Positions 27,358 through 35,642 are shown, counted from the first letter of the stretch. The stretch: DNA of 64,000 bases from an uncultured Ruminiclostridium sp. (GCA_944388385.1 CALXIO010000005.1:1-64000); one strand, 5' to 3'. Notes: a model not told the origin generated them from the letters alone. Numbers and translations are program-made.

Positions 27358-27565
27358 TTTTTATTTTCGACTGCTGTCGGCTATCCCCACCCCCCTTGCC
27401 CCCTCCCCCGGGGAGGGGGGAGAGTAGTGGGGCTAGCGCCCTTCAACCGCTTTAAGGGGGCAAGCCCCCCCAACCCCCGGGCGCGCTTACGCACGCTTTG
27501 GGGGTAACCCCCCCAACCCCCGGGACGTGCTGGCGCACGTTTTGGGGGTAAACCCCCAAACCCCC
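27358..27565 (+). repeat. GC-rich dispersed repeat, left half of composite copy 1
   Basis: Starts TTTTTATTTTCGACTGCTG and continues into GGCTATCCCC, then runs of C and G forming local palindromes: CCCCTCCCCC with GGGGAGGGGG, GGGGGCAAGCCCCC, and two TTGGGGGTAA..CCCCC units around GCGCGCTTACGCACGC and GTGCTGGCGCAC. The same core recurs near 35437, 39827 (inverted), 43598 and 43941 (inverted). No coding frame is apparent. Confidence 0.75.
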
Positions 27566-27569
27566 TTCA

Positions 27570-27727
27570 TTTGTGCAGTAGTCCTACCTTATTAAAGCCA
27601 GACTTAGGTTCTGCTTCAGGACCCCATCTTTAAACTTGTTGTGCGCTCCTTTACAGGTCGCAGGGTGGGTGCTCAAACTAAGATAGTTTTATCGGGCTTG
27701 TATCCACCTCTACTCTATGGTTGAGTT
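27570..27727 (+). ncRNA. Candidate structured RNA, unidentified (6S RNA considered)
   Basis: A block of balanced composition inside the GC-rich repeat and not repeated elsewhere in the window. By eye it folds with AGTAG (27577) to CTACT (27711), AAGCC (27594) to GGCTT (27695), a hairpin GGTTCTG-CTT-CAGGACC (27607-27623), CCCATC (27623-27628) to GGTGGG (27664-27669), and AAACTA-AGA-TAGTTT (27675-27689). The 27607 hairpin and the CCCATC helix each contain a G-U pair on the plus strand that would be a C-A mismatch on the minus strand, which favours plus. An open bubble between two closing stems recalls 6S RNA, but I cannot identify it. Confidence 0.35.
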
Positions 27728-28050
27728 TATTTTGCGTACCGCTTTATTTTGCACAAGTGCAAGGCATTATCCCCACCCCCTGCCCCCTCCTCACGGGAGG
27801 GGGATTATTGTTATTCCCCTGTGTGATAAAATATTATCCCCCACTTTTTTAATTTGTGGGTGTAAGCCCCTTATTCCCTCTTTCTATTTAAATTGAGGAA
27901 GCAATTTAAATCTGCGCTCGAAATAAATTAAAGGGGGCGTGGGGCGAAGCCCCACAAAAAGCGCACGAAGTGCGCAACAACTAAAATCCTCCCTCCCGGG
28001 GGGAGGGGGGTAATGGGGGTGGGGATAGCCGTCCGCCGACGATACAAAAT
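27728..28050 (+). repeat. GC-rich dispersed repeat, right half of composite copy 1
   Basis: Contains TTTATTTTGCGTACCGCT, then GCAAGGCATTATCCCCACCC, then short palindromes (GGGGCGAAGCCCC, GCGCACGAAGTGCGC). It ends with the inverted core GGGGATAGCC..GCCGACGATA at 28021-28043. The same order of blocks appears in copy 4 near 43728-43978. No gene is evident. Confidence 0.7.
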
Positions 28051-28525
28051 AAGGGGGCGCACCGCCCCTTATGAGTGTGATATATGCCGCCCCCCCTTAA
28101 CGGCAGACCGCCAACCGCAAACAAAAAATAAAAATCGAGCCCCGCTCCGATTGGAACGAGGTTCTTGAGGTGTATCAAAAAAATGAGTACAAAGTCTCAC
28201 TCTTTGAGCAAAAACAATTTTTGACAATAATGTCATATTTTTGTCATTGAAAGAGATAAATTAGCGCAAACAGGTCTTAATTCACTTTCCGTTAATATTA
28301 TACTATACTTTTCTTATTTTGTCATTAGTTTATTGGATTTTATCCCATTTTTCTGTTATTTTGCATAAAATAATTATATAATAAATGGTAATATTACCAT
28401 ATAGATTAGGACAAATTTTGTTCTATTTCTTAATTGTTCATAAATTATTTGTAAATAAAATATGTTAAAATTATTCTACATGGTTAAATCCGGAAACAGT
28501 TAATCCTATTTAACGCAAAAAAATA

Positions 28526-28546
28526 AACCGGGATTAAATCCCGGTT
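28526..28546 (-). terminator. Terminator after the zinc-ribbon membrane protein
   Basis: AACCGGGAT (28526-28534) pairs with ATCCCGGTT (28538-28546); on the minus strand it is followed by TATTTTTTT. The stretch 28251-28525 is AT-rich and shows no gene. Confidence 0.85.
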
Positions 28547-28550
28547 TTTC

Positions 28551-28991
28551 TTAATAGTTTGTCATGCTTTCACCCAGTGCTACAAGAATTCCGCCAAAGA
28601 CAAGGGAAAGAATAATTGTAAGTACAATAGAAATTCCAAGGAGTATAAACTGCGCAATAACAAAATTCTTAATTGTCTTATTCTTTGCTGTACAAAGCAT
28701 GATTATATGTCCTATAATCGGCAAGAAGGAGCAAAGTAACAGCCAGCCTATCCAACCGCCTATTGTGGTGTGATCCTCAGCCTGTACATTGTTGAATGTA
28801 TTGTTGTACACCGGCGGAGGAGCATAGCCCTGGGGCTGCTGATAATAACCGTTCTGGGGTTGCTGATAGCTATTCATTTCAGTTGCGGAAATCGGCTGGG
28901 GTATAGCCGGGGATTCCTCCACTGCAACAGCACCGCAGAAGGGACAGAACTTTCCTTCAAATTCTGAGCCACAGCTTGAACATCTTGACAT
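28551..28991 (-). CDS. Zinc-ribbon membrane protein
   Basis: 146 aa from the ATG at 28991 (9 bases from GGGAGG). Residues 1-20 are a zinc ribbon with two CxxC pairs (CSSCG and CPFCG). Then comes a Gln/Tyr/Pro-rich linker (YQQPQNGYYQQPQGYAPPP), and two hydrophobic helices at the C-terminus (IGGWIGWLLLCSFLPIIGHIIML and FILLGISIVLTIILSLVFGG). This zinc-ribbon plus linker plus membrane layout is common in Firmicutes; function is unknown. It has a consensus promoter and an 11-bp palindrome upstream. Confidence 0.75.
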   Translation of the reverse strand: MSRCSSCGSEFEGKFCPFCGAVAVEESPAIPQPISATEMNSYQQPQNGYYQQPQGYAPPPVYNNTFNNVQAEDHTTIGGWIGWLLLCSFLPIIGHIIMLCTAKNKTIKNFVIAQFILLGISIVLTIILSLVFGGILVALGESMTNY

Positions 28992-29022
28992 AATCATATA
29001 CCTCCCTTTTTTTAGTATCTTT

Positions 29023-29051
29023 ATTTTACCATTACTATAGGAGTTTGTCAA
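29023..29051 (-). promoter_or_regulatory. Promoter of the zinc-ribbon membrane protein
   Basis: On the minus strand TTGACA (29051-29046) and TAAAAT (29028-29023) with 17-bp spacing. Confidence 0.75.
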
Positions 29052-29065
29052 TAGTTTATGGGTTT

Positions 29066-29093
29066 TGCATTGTAAAAAATTATTTACAATGCA
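29066..29093. promoter_or_regulatory. Long inverted repeat upstream of the zinc-ribbon gene promoter
   Basis: TGCATTGTAAA (29066-29076) and TTTACAATGCA (29083-29093) are perfect 11-bp arms around a 6-bp AT centre, about 15 bp upstream of the -35 element. It is a likely regulator-binding site; the regulator is unknown. Confidence 0.5.
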
Positions 29094-29234
29094 TTAAATT
29101 AAGTAAATCTATCTTTTTAAAGGGGGGGATATTCAGCCTGTCTGATAGTCGATAAATAAAGGTCATTTGTATATATTGCATAAATTTCCCTAACTAAATT
29201 CTACACTAATAATTTATTTTTCACGAAAAAACCA

Positions 29235-29263
29235 TTGTAATTTTTATGAAATCAGTATATAAT
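29235..29263 (+). promoter_or_regulatory. Promoter of the EF-G-like gene
   Basis: TTGTAA (29235-29240) and TATAAT (29258-29263) with 17-bp spacing; the ribosome site GGGAGG precedes the ATG at 29301. Confidence 0.7.
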
Positions 29264-29300
29264 TAAAATACTATATTAAATCCCTTGGGAGGAATAATTC

Positions 29301-31373
29301 ATGAAAACCTATAAATGTAAAGACATACGCAATATTGCCATTGCCGGACACGGCGGAAGCGGTAAGACTTCCGTGGTTGAAGGCTTACTCTACAAGGCAG
29401 GAGAAATTGACAGAATGGGTAAGGTTTCCGACGGTAACTCCGTTTGTGACTATGATCCCGAAGAAATAAAGAGAAAGATCTCCCTTAACACTTCCCTTGC
29501 ATACTGCCAATGGAAGAATGTTAAGATCAACATTCTTGACACCCCCGGCCAGTTTGACTTTGCCGCAGGACTTCACGAGGGTATCAGCGCCGCTGAAACG
29601 GTGGTAATTGCCCTTCCTGCAAAGGACGGAGTTCAGGTGGGTACAATAAAGGCATACAGAGAGGCTATAAAACACGGCAAGGCTACCATGTTTGTGGTTA
29701 CCCGTATGGAGGAGGAAAATTCCAACTTCTATAAGTGCCTGGAGGAATTAAAGACAGAGTTCGGTCCTTCGATATGTCCTATTGTAGTTCCCTTTGATAA
29801 GTACGGTACAGTAGAAAGCTACATAAACCTGCTTGAAATGAAGGCTTATACCTATGATAACGGTGTTCCCACAGAGGTTGAGATGCCTGCATCCGAAAAC
29901 CGCCTTAAGGGTCTTCGTGCCGCTATGGCTGAGGCTGTTGCCGAAACCGATGAGGAGCTGATGCTTCGCTATTTTGAAAATGAGGGCGAGGACTTTACAG
30001 AGGCTGAGCTTATAAAGGGTCTTCATGACGGTGTACATAAGGGCTATATTACCCCTGTAGTATGCTGTTCAGGTGATACCCTTGCAGGCATTGATATGAT
30101 GCTTAATACCATTATCTATATGCTCCCAAGCCCCGATGAAAGCGCAGGAGAGCTTTGTACAGACGGCAGTAAGCTTAGCTATAAGGAGGATGCTCCCTTA
30201 GCCGCTAAGGTATTTAAGACAGTAGCTGACCCCTTTGTAGGTAAGATGAGCTTTGTAAAGATTGTAAACGGTACTTTAAGTGTATCGGCAGATATTTATA
30301 ATCAGCAAAGCGGTGCTACCGAAAAGCCGGGTAAATTACTTTCACTTCAGGGAAAGCGCTCAGAGGAAATGATTGAAGCCTATGCTGGTGATATTGTAGC
30401 GGTAACAAAGCTTAATGCAAATACAGGTGATACCCTTACAGCACCCGGCTCCAAGGTGGAATTTGTTCCCGAAAAATTCCCGGCAACCTGCTTCTTCAAG
30501 GCAGTAAGTGCGGTAAATAAGAATGATGAGGGTAAGATAAGCAACGCCATAAAGAGAATGGTTGAGGAGGACAGAACATTAAGCTACTTCCACAATCACG
30601 AAACCCATCAGAGAATTTTAGGCGGTCTTGGTGAACAGCACCTTGATGCGGCAATAGCTAAGATGAAGGCTAAGTTCGGTGTGGATGTTACTGTGTCCGA
30701 TCCTATTATCGCATACCGTGAATCCATCCGCAAAAAGGCAACCGCAGAAGGAAAGCACAAGAAACAGTCCGGCGGTCACGGTCAGTACGGCCATGTTAAG
30801 ATAGAGTTTGAGCCCTGCGACAGCGAAACCCTTGTATTTAAAGAAAAGGTATTCGGCGGCAGCGTTCCGAAAAACTACTTCCCGGCTGTTGAAAAGGGAC
30901 TTCAGGAAAGCACAGCCCACGGTGTACTTGCAGGATATCCTGTGGTAAATCTTAAGGCTACACTTCTTGACGGATCATATCACCCGGTAGACAGCTCAGA
31001 GCAGGCATTTAAAATGGCGGCTCATATTGCCTACAAGCAGGGTCTGGCTGAGGCTTCCCCCTGTCTTTTAGAGCCTGTATATCATGTTACCATTGTACTT
31101 GATGATGCAAATACCGGTGATATAATCACAGTTATAAATAAGCGCAGAGGTACTGTTCTCGGTATGAATCCCAGTGAGGAGGACAAGGGCATGACAGTTC
31201 TTGAAGCCCAGATGCCCCAGGCGGAAATTACCGACCTTGCAACAGTTATCCGTCAGATAACAAGAGGTATGGGTTACTTTGTAGCAGAATTTTCCTGCTA
31301 TGAACAGTTACCCCAGGCACTTGAAGCGGATGTAATTGCAAATGCGCCTAAGTTCAGCGAGTATGAGGGCTGA
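29301..31373 (+). CDS. Elongation factor G-like GTPase (EF-G paralogue)
   Basis: 690 aa with all EF-G domains: GTPase (1-270), domain II, III, IV and V. The P loop is GHGGSGKT (residues 16-23) where standard EF-G has GHxDxGKT. G3 is DTPGQFDF (80-86) instead of DTPGHVDF, and G4 is TRME (133-136) instead of NKMD. Domain IV/V motifs (ILGGLGEQHLD, SGGHGQYGHV, GSYHPVDSSEQAF) are conserved. These features match the accessory EF-G-like group rather than the main fusA product. The exact role (ribosome recycling, stress or antibiotic tolerance) is unknown. It is a single gene, away from the str operon. Confidence 0.85.
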   Translation: MKTYKCKDIRNIAIAGHGGSGKTSVVEGLLYKAGEIDRMGKVSDGNSVCDYDPEEIKRKISLNTSLAYCQWKNVKINILDTPGQFDFAAGLHEGISAAETVVIALPAKDGVQVGTIKAYREAIKHGKATMFVVTRMEEENSNFYKCLEELKTEFGPSICPIVVPFDKYGTVESYINLLEMKAYTYDNGVPTEVEMPASENRLKGLRAAMAEAVAETDEELMLRYFENEGEDFTEAELIKGLHDGVHKGYITPVVCCSGDTLAGIDMMLNTIIYMLPSPDESAGELCTDGSKLSYKEDAPLAAKVFKTVADPFVGKMSFVKIVNGTLSVSADIYNQQSGATEKPGKLLSLQGKRSEEMIEAYAGDIVAVTKLNANTGDTLTAPGSKVEFVPEKFPATCFFKAVSAVNKNDEGKISNAIKRMVEEDRTLSYFHNHETHQRILGGLGEQHLDAAIAKMKAKFGVDVTVSDPIIAYRESIRKKATAEGKHKKQSGGHGQYGHVKIEFEPCDSETLVFKEKVFGGSVPKNYFPAVEKGLQESTAHGVLAGYPVVNLKATLLDGSYHPVDSSEQAFKMAAHIAYKQGLAEASPCLLEPVYHVTIVLDDANTGDIITVINKRRGTVLGMNPSEEDKGMTVLEAQMPQAEITDLATVIRQITRGMGYFVAEFSCYEQLPQALEADVIANAPKFSEYEG

Positions 31374-31393
31374 TAAGTTTCCTATAATATGAA

Positions 31394-31424
31394 AATTCCC
31401 CCCTTGAATATCAAGGGGGGAATT
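31394..31424. terminator. Bidirectional terminator between the EF-G-like gene and the SseB-like gene
   Basis: AATTCCCCCCTTGA (31394-31407) and TCAAGGGGGGAATT (31411-31424) give a 14-bp stem with a 3-base loop, with ATTTTTA on the plus side. Confidence 0.85.
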
Positions 31425-31437
31425 ATTTTTACTTAAA

Positions 31438-32226
31438 CTACACCTTTACATAGAAGGGTACTTTTTCCTTGGTGGCTATCTTTGCCGCTTCCTGGGAATA
31501 ATCCATTACCATAAAGGGTACTTCGGGGTCGTTTATGGGCTGTAATACTTCCTTTGAGAAATCCTTTGCGAATTCCTGGAAATCTACACCCTCTTCAGTA
31601 TCAACTATAACAAGTCTGCTGGTTTCCTTGCCCTTTATCATGCTTACAAGATATGCCTTCTTTACATCCTTACGCTGATTGAAGTATCTCTCCATGCTGT
31701 CGGTAATCTCCTCGGGGATTCCCTCCAGCTCACGGATCATAACCGCATCGCCCTTTTCCACCTGCTTATGACGGATGTACTTACCTATAACCTCTGCTTG
31801 GGCAGGACCTACAATAAGGTTTTCGGTAAAGGGATTTATAACAAAGCCGGTTATCTTTCCGCCTACGGATGCTAACATTCCTGCAAGATCCTTATAGGTA
31901 ACACCTAAAACAGGGGCCTTGCCGTCGGATCTTAAATTAAGCTCCAGAGTTTCAATATCCGTAAAGGTCATGATATACTTTTCATTTTTCTTGTTGGTAA
32001 GCTGGGCAAAGTCAACGGTGAATTTATTGTCATCCTCCTTTACATCACGAATGTGTACAGGGGCAATAAGTCTTGAGCTTAAAAGCGCCTCTAAGTATTC
32101 AATATTTTCCTCAGGTGTGGGAGGCTCGGGAGCCTTTTCCTTCAGCTTGCGCATTATCTCAAGAAGCTTGGGATTTTTAAGCTCTCTGGTCTTTGCCTGT
32201 AAAATTTCTAACTGTTCCTGGGTCAT
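31438..32226 (-). CDS. SseB-family protein
   Basis: 262 aa. The N-terminal SseB domain (residues about 40-150) includes IAPVHIRD, FTDIETLEL and FVINPFTENLIV. A C-terminal SseB domain (about 160-260) includes KKAYLVSMIKG and FMVMDYSQEAAK. The founder SseB of E. coli is linked to serine sensitivity, but the biochemical role is unknown. It is 20 bases downstream of recR and so is probably the last gene of dnaX-ebfC-recR. Confidence 0.8.
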   Translation of the reverse strand: MTQEQLEILQAKTRELKNPKLLEIMRKLKEKAPEPPTPEENIEYLEALLSSRLIAPVHIRDVKEDDNKFTVDFAQLTNKKNEKYIMTFTDIETLELNLRSDGKAPVLGVTYKDLAGMLASVGGKITGFVINPFTENLIVGPAQAEVIGKYIRHKQVEKGDAVMIRELEGIPEEITDSMERYFNQRKDVKKAYLVSMIKGKETSRLVIVDTEEGVDFQEFAKDFSKEVLQPINDPEVPFMVMDYSQEAAKIATKEKVPFYVKV

Positions 32227-32245
32227 TTATAGTCCTTTCGCCGTA

Positions 32246-32842
32246 TCATAATTCGCTGCGGTTCTGTAATGCCTTCAGAAGTGTAACATCATCTGCATAT
32301 TCAAGGGAGGCTCCTGCCGGAAGTCCGTAGGCAAGCCTTGTTACCCTTATTTCAAAGGGCTTTATGAGCTTTGAAAGATATGCCGCTGTTGCCTCTCCCT
32401 CCACTGTGGGACTGGTGGCCATTATTACCTCATCACAGTCAGTAAGCCTTTGCATAAGCTCCCTTATTTTGAGTTTGTCCGGGCCTATGCCGTTTATGGG
32501 GGATAACAGTCCGTGAAGCACATGGTAAACACCGTCAAAACCGCCGCTTCGCTCTATGGCGGAAACATCCTTGGGAGATTCCACCACGCAGATCAGCTTC
32601 TTATTACGCTTTTCGTCCTCACATATAGGGCATATATCACTTGAACAGATATTCATACAGGATTTGCATATACGCATACTTTTACGGGCCTTTATAAGTC
32701 CCTGGGCAAAATCCTCTACCTCCTTTTCAGAGGAATTAAGGATAAAATATGCAAGCCGCTGGGCAGTCTTCATGCCGATACCCGGCAGCTTTGCAAATTC
32801 CTGTGCCGCCAATATAAGAGGCTCTGAGTTAAATTCCGCCAT
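32246..32842 (-). CDS. recR: Recombination protein RecR
   Basis: 198 aa, standard length. It has a helix-hairpin-helix (LPGIGMKTAQRLAYF), a four-Cys zinc finger (CKSCMNICSSDICPIC), a Toprim domain (ICVVESPKDVSAIERSG) and a C-terminal Walker-B-like region. It acts with RecF/RecO to load RecA at gaps. Its start shares one base with the ebfC stop, so translation is coupled. Confidence 0.95.
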   Translation of the reverse strand: MAEFNSEPLILAAQEFAKLPGIGMKTAQRLAYFILNSSEKEVEDFAQGLIKARKSMRICKSCMNICSSDICPICEDEKRNKKLICVVESPKDVSAIERSGGFDGVYHVLHGLLSPINGIGPDKLKIRELMQRLTDCDEVIMATSPTVEGEATAAYLSKLIKPFEIRVTRLAYGLPAGASLEYADDVTLLKALQNRSEL

Positions 32843-33192
32843 CAGATAAGACCGGGAATATTAACGCCGCCGGTTACCTTTTCCATTTCAGCCGCACTTA
32901 CTTCTTCAATCTGGGTAATAACAGCGTTTACGCCTGCTACGATAATATCCTGAAGATCCTCAATAGCATCCTTGTCTACTACCTCAGGATTTAACTTAAC
33001 TTCCTTTAATACCTTGGCACCGTTCATGGTAACCTCAATCATGCCGCCTGCCGCTGTTGCAGTGAAATCTCTTGCTTCAAGCTCTGCCTGAACTCTTTCG
33101 ATATCCTCCTGCATCTTCTGAGCCTGCTTTATCATGCTGTTCATGTTGCCTGCGCCCTTGTTCTGGTATTCCTTGGGTAATCTTGCTTTCAT
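32842..33192 (-). CDS. ebfC: YbaB/EbfC nucleoid-associated protein
   Basis: 116 aa small basic/acidic dimer that binds DNA. Typical residues are MIKQAQKMQEDIERVQAELEARDFTATAAGG, then VVDKDAIEDLQDIIVAGVNAV. The usual place is between dnaX and recR, as here. Ribosome site GAAAGGAATT. Confidence 0.93.
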   Translation of the reverse strand: MKARLPKEYQNKGAGNMNSMIKQAQKMQEDIERVQAELEARDFTATAAGGMIEVTMNGAKVLKEVKLNPEVVDKDAIEDLQDIIVAGVNAVITQIEEVSAAEMEKVTGGVNIPGLI

Positions 33193-33225
33193 AATTATAA
33201 TTCCTTTCGTTTATGCTGTAGCTTT

Positions 33226-35172
33226 TCAGCTTTTTAGCCTTTTTATTTCAACGCCCGACTTTTCGGCCTTTGCTAAAAATTCCGAAAGACGGTCGTCTTT
33301 TTCCTTTGCTTTTTTGCCGGAGTCAATTATTTCCACCTTGACCTCTCTGCCTATAACCTTGGCCGCCGTCTCGGATATTCGGTTTATGCCCTTGCCTACC
33401 GTAAGCATACTGTACTGAAAATCACTTTCACAGTATATTTTTACCACATCCCCTGTAAGCTCTGCCCTTTGGGTCTGTAAAAATCCGGACAGGGTGGGAG
33501 ATTTAAGCCTTGCGGCTATTTTCTGAGCAAGGGATGAATTATCATCAAAGGGCGGTGTGTAGCTGTCCAAGGGCTCGGAAAGATCGGTTGTAACCGGCTC
33601 CTCTGTGGGGATAGGGGGTAGATCCTCCGGGGTTTCTGTGGGGATCGGCGGCACCTCATCTGAAGCTATATCCTCGCTTGCCATGGCCTCATTTCCTTCA
33701 CTAAGCCAGGGGGGAATTGTATCCTCATCTGATGTGGCTGTGCTTTGGAAAACGGCTGAGGCTGAGTTTTCCGGCTTTGCTTCATCCCCCTCATTAAGCC
33801 AGTCCGGGATTTTCTCCTCCGGCTGGGGCTCCGGTTCCGGCTGTGCCTTTGGTGGGTCTATATCAAATGGGGGCTCCTCCGGGGCGGTATTTACTACCGG
33901 CTGTGCCTTTGGTGGGTCTATATCAAAAGGGGGTTCCTCCTCCGGGGCTGAATTTACTGCCGGTGGGGTAACAGTTCTTGGCTGAATCACTATTTCCGGC
34001 TTTTGCTGTACCTTAATATCCCCTGTGGCGATTTTTCTTTCCAATGCCTCAAGCCGTCTTGATATGCCCTTTATGTCATTATCAAGCTGAGGTGAGCAAA
34101 GCTGAATAAGGCATAATTCCACCACGGTTTTTTTCTGTGGGATTTTACCGGCGGTTGCTATTGCCTCATTTATTATATCCATAGCCCGGAAAATCTCTCC
34201 CGGGGTGAGTGCTGTGCTTTGGTTTGCAAGGCGGTTTTTATCTCCGCTTCCCGGTGGGATAAGGGAAAAATCCTGATTTAATGAGGACAATACACAAAGA
34301 TTTCTGAAATACCGGGACAGCTCATTTAAAAACTGCACCGGATCCTTGCTTTCCTCATAAAGGCTGTCAAATATCTTTACCGCTTCGCCGGGGGTGTGGT
34401 TTATAACGCAATCCGCTATATCACCTATTCGTATAACTCCGGTAACACCTGCAATACTGTATACAGTATCATTGTCCACCCTTTCGCTGACAGCTCTGCA
34501 TTGGTCAAGAAGTGACAGGGCATCTCTCATGCCGCCGTCGGAAATTCCGGCTATAAGCTGTGCCGCATCTTCGGTCAGGTCTATATTTTCCGCTTTTGCT
34601 ATTTCCTTCAGCCTTGCTATGCTGTCCATTATATCAATTCTATGGAAGCGGTGCTGTTGACAACGGGAAACGATTGTGGCAGGAACCTTATGCACTTCCG
34701 TTGTGGCAAGTATGAATATAACGTGCTCCGGGGGCTCTTCAAGGGTTTTCAGCAACGCTTCAAAGGAAGCATTGGAATTAGACAGGGTATGCACCTCGTC
34801 TATTATATAAACCTTATACTTACAGATAGTGGGCTTATATATTACCTCTGAGCATAATGTTCTTATATCATCAACCTTGGAATTGGAAGCCGCATCTATT
34901 TCGATAATATCTGTGGTAGTTCCTTGCTGTATCTCGGTACAGCATTTACACTTGCCGCAGGGGTTTCCGTCAACGGGATTTTCGCAATTTACCGCCATGG
35001 CAAGAAGTCTGGCGCAGGTGGTTTTGCCTGTTCCCCTGGAACCGGTGAATAAATAAGCGTGGGCAGGGGTGCCGGACTTTATCTGATTTTTAAGGGTGGT
35101 GGTAATATGCTCCTGGGAAATAACATCATCAAAGCTTGACGGACGATATTTTCTGTAAAGTGCAAGATACAT
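33226..35172 (-). CDS. dnaX: DNA polymerase III subunits gamma/tau
   Basis: About 648 aa from the ATG at 35172, where AAGGAGGG precedes; the frame extends to 35199. The clamp-loader ATPase has P loop GSRGTGKTT, a four-Cys zinc module (CENPVDGNPCGKCKCC) and IDEVHTLS. After about residue 390 there is a long Pro/Glu-rich linker with a duplicated PPFDIDPPKAQP unit (DNA around 33840-33950) and related DWLNEGDEA/PPWLSEGNEA pairs, then a tau-type C-terminal domain. It follows the SRP RNA directly and may share its promoter. Confidence 0.94.
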   Translation of the reverse strand: MYLALYRKYRPSSFDDVISQEHITTTLKNQIKSGTPAHAYLFTGSRGTGKTTCARLLAMAVNCENPVDGNPCGKCKCCTEIQQGTTTDIIEIDAASNSKVDDIRTLCSEVIYKPTICKYKVYIIDEVHTLSNSNASFEALLKTLEEPPEHVIFILATTEVHKVPATIVSRCQQHRFHRIDIMDSIARLKEIAKAENIDLTEDAAQLIAGISDGGMRDALSLLDQCRAVSERVDNDTVYSIAGVTGVIRIGDIADCVINHTPGEAVKIFDSLYEESKDPVQFLNELSRYFRNLCVLSSLNQDFSLIPPGSGDKNRLANQSTALTPGEIFRAMDIINEAIATAGKIPQKKTVVELCLIQLCSPQLDNDIKGISRRLEALERKIATGDIKVQQKPEIVIQPRTVTPPAVNSAPEEEPPFDIDPPKAQPVVNTAPEEPPFDIDPPKAQPEPEPQPEEKIPDWLNEGDEAKPENSASAVFQSTATSDEDTIPPWLSEGNEAMASEDIASDEVPPIPTETPEDLPPIPTEEPVTTDLSEPLDSYTPPFDDNSSLAQKIAARLKSPTLSGFLQTQRAELTGDVVKIYCESDFQYSMLTVGKGINRISETAAKVIGREVKVEIIDSGKKAKEKDDRLSEFLAKAEKSGVEIKRLKS

Positions 35173-35193
35173 ATTATTCCCTCCTTTTAAAAA

Positions 35194-35317
35194 ACCCATG
35201 ATTATGAGTGTAAACTTACTGCGGCACAGGTCGTAACTGCTTAATGCTGCTCGGTTCCCCGCCTGACATGGTTCACAGAACTCCCTTGCACAGGGCTTAC
35301 ACCCATAATCACGGGTT
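35194..35317 (-). ncRNA. ffs: Small signal recognition particle RNA (bacterial 4.5S type)
   Basis: The minus strand contains CATGTCAGGCGGGGAACC and GAGCAGCATTAAGCAG, the conserved SRP Ffh-binding domain, flanked by CCCTGTGCAAGGG. Terminal sequences pair (CCGTGATTATGGGTGTAAG with CTTACACTCATAATCATGG) and are followed by TTTTTT. About 120 bases, too short for the Bacillus-type 270-base form with an Alu domain. It lies just upstream of dnaX, the usual Clostridia arrangement. Confidence 0.9.
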
Positions 35318-35341
35318 CTATAGTATGCTATATTATTTTAA

Positions 35342-35370
35342 CATATTCATAGGAAAAAATCAAGGGTTAT
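35342..35370 (-). promoter_or_regulatory. Likely promoter of the SRP RNA (approximate position)
   Basis: The minus strand has TTGATT, 17 bases, then TAAAAT, ending about 15-20 bases before the expected RNA 5' end; the short leader would need trimming. Coordinates are approximate. Confidence 0.5.
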
Positions 35371-35436
35371 TGTGAAAATAGTAGGTTTGCGTGTTATTTC
35401 GGGGTTTTTAAAGTGCCTTTTTGGGGTGGTGGGGGG

Positions 35437-35560
35437 ATTTTTCGACTGCTGTCGGCTATCCCCATCCCCCCTTGCCCCCCTTCCCCTCGGGAAGGGGGGA
35501 GTAAATCGGGGCTAGCGCCCTGCGACCCCTTTAAGGGGGGTAACCCCCCTTAAAACCCCC
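35437..35560 (+). repeat. GC-rich dispersed repeat, copy 2 (single)
   Basis: ATTTTTCGACTGCTGTCGGC, then TATCCCCATCCCCCC, CCCCTCGGGAAGGGGG and GGGGCTAGCGCCC. This matches the left half of copies 1 and 4, but no right half follows. It lies between the SRP RNA and a secreted protein gene. Nothing else is seen in 35371-35618. Confidence 0.75.
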
Positions 35561-35618
35561 ATTAAGGGGTGGTGCACAAAATTCCCTCCCCCATGTAAAA
35601 ATCCCCCAACAAAAAACT

Positions 35619-35642
35619 ATCCCCCCGATTGCTCGGGGGGAT
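35619..35642 (-). terminator. Terminator after secreted repeat protein 1
   Basis: ATCCCCCCGA (35619-35628) pairs with TCGGGGGGAT (35633-35642); on the minus strand it is followed by AGTTTTTTG. Confidence 0.8.

Noticed and set aside
27367..28110. Possible small genes in the GC-rich region
   Set aside because: Open frames here follow runs of C and G, lack ribosome sites and differ between repeat copies.
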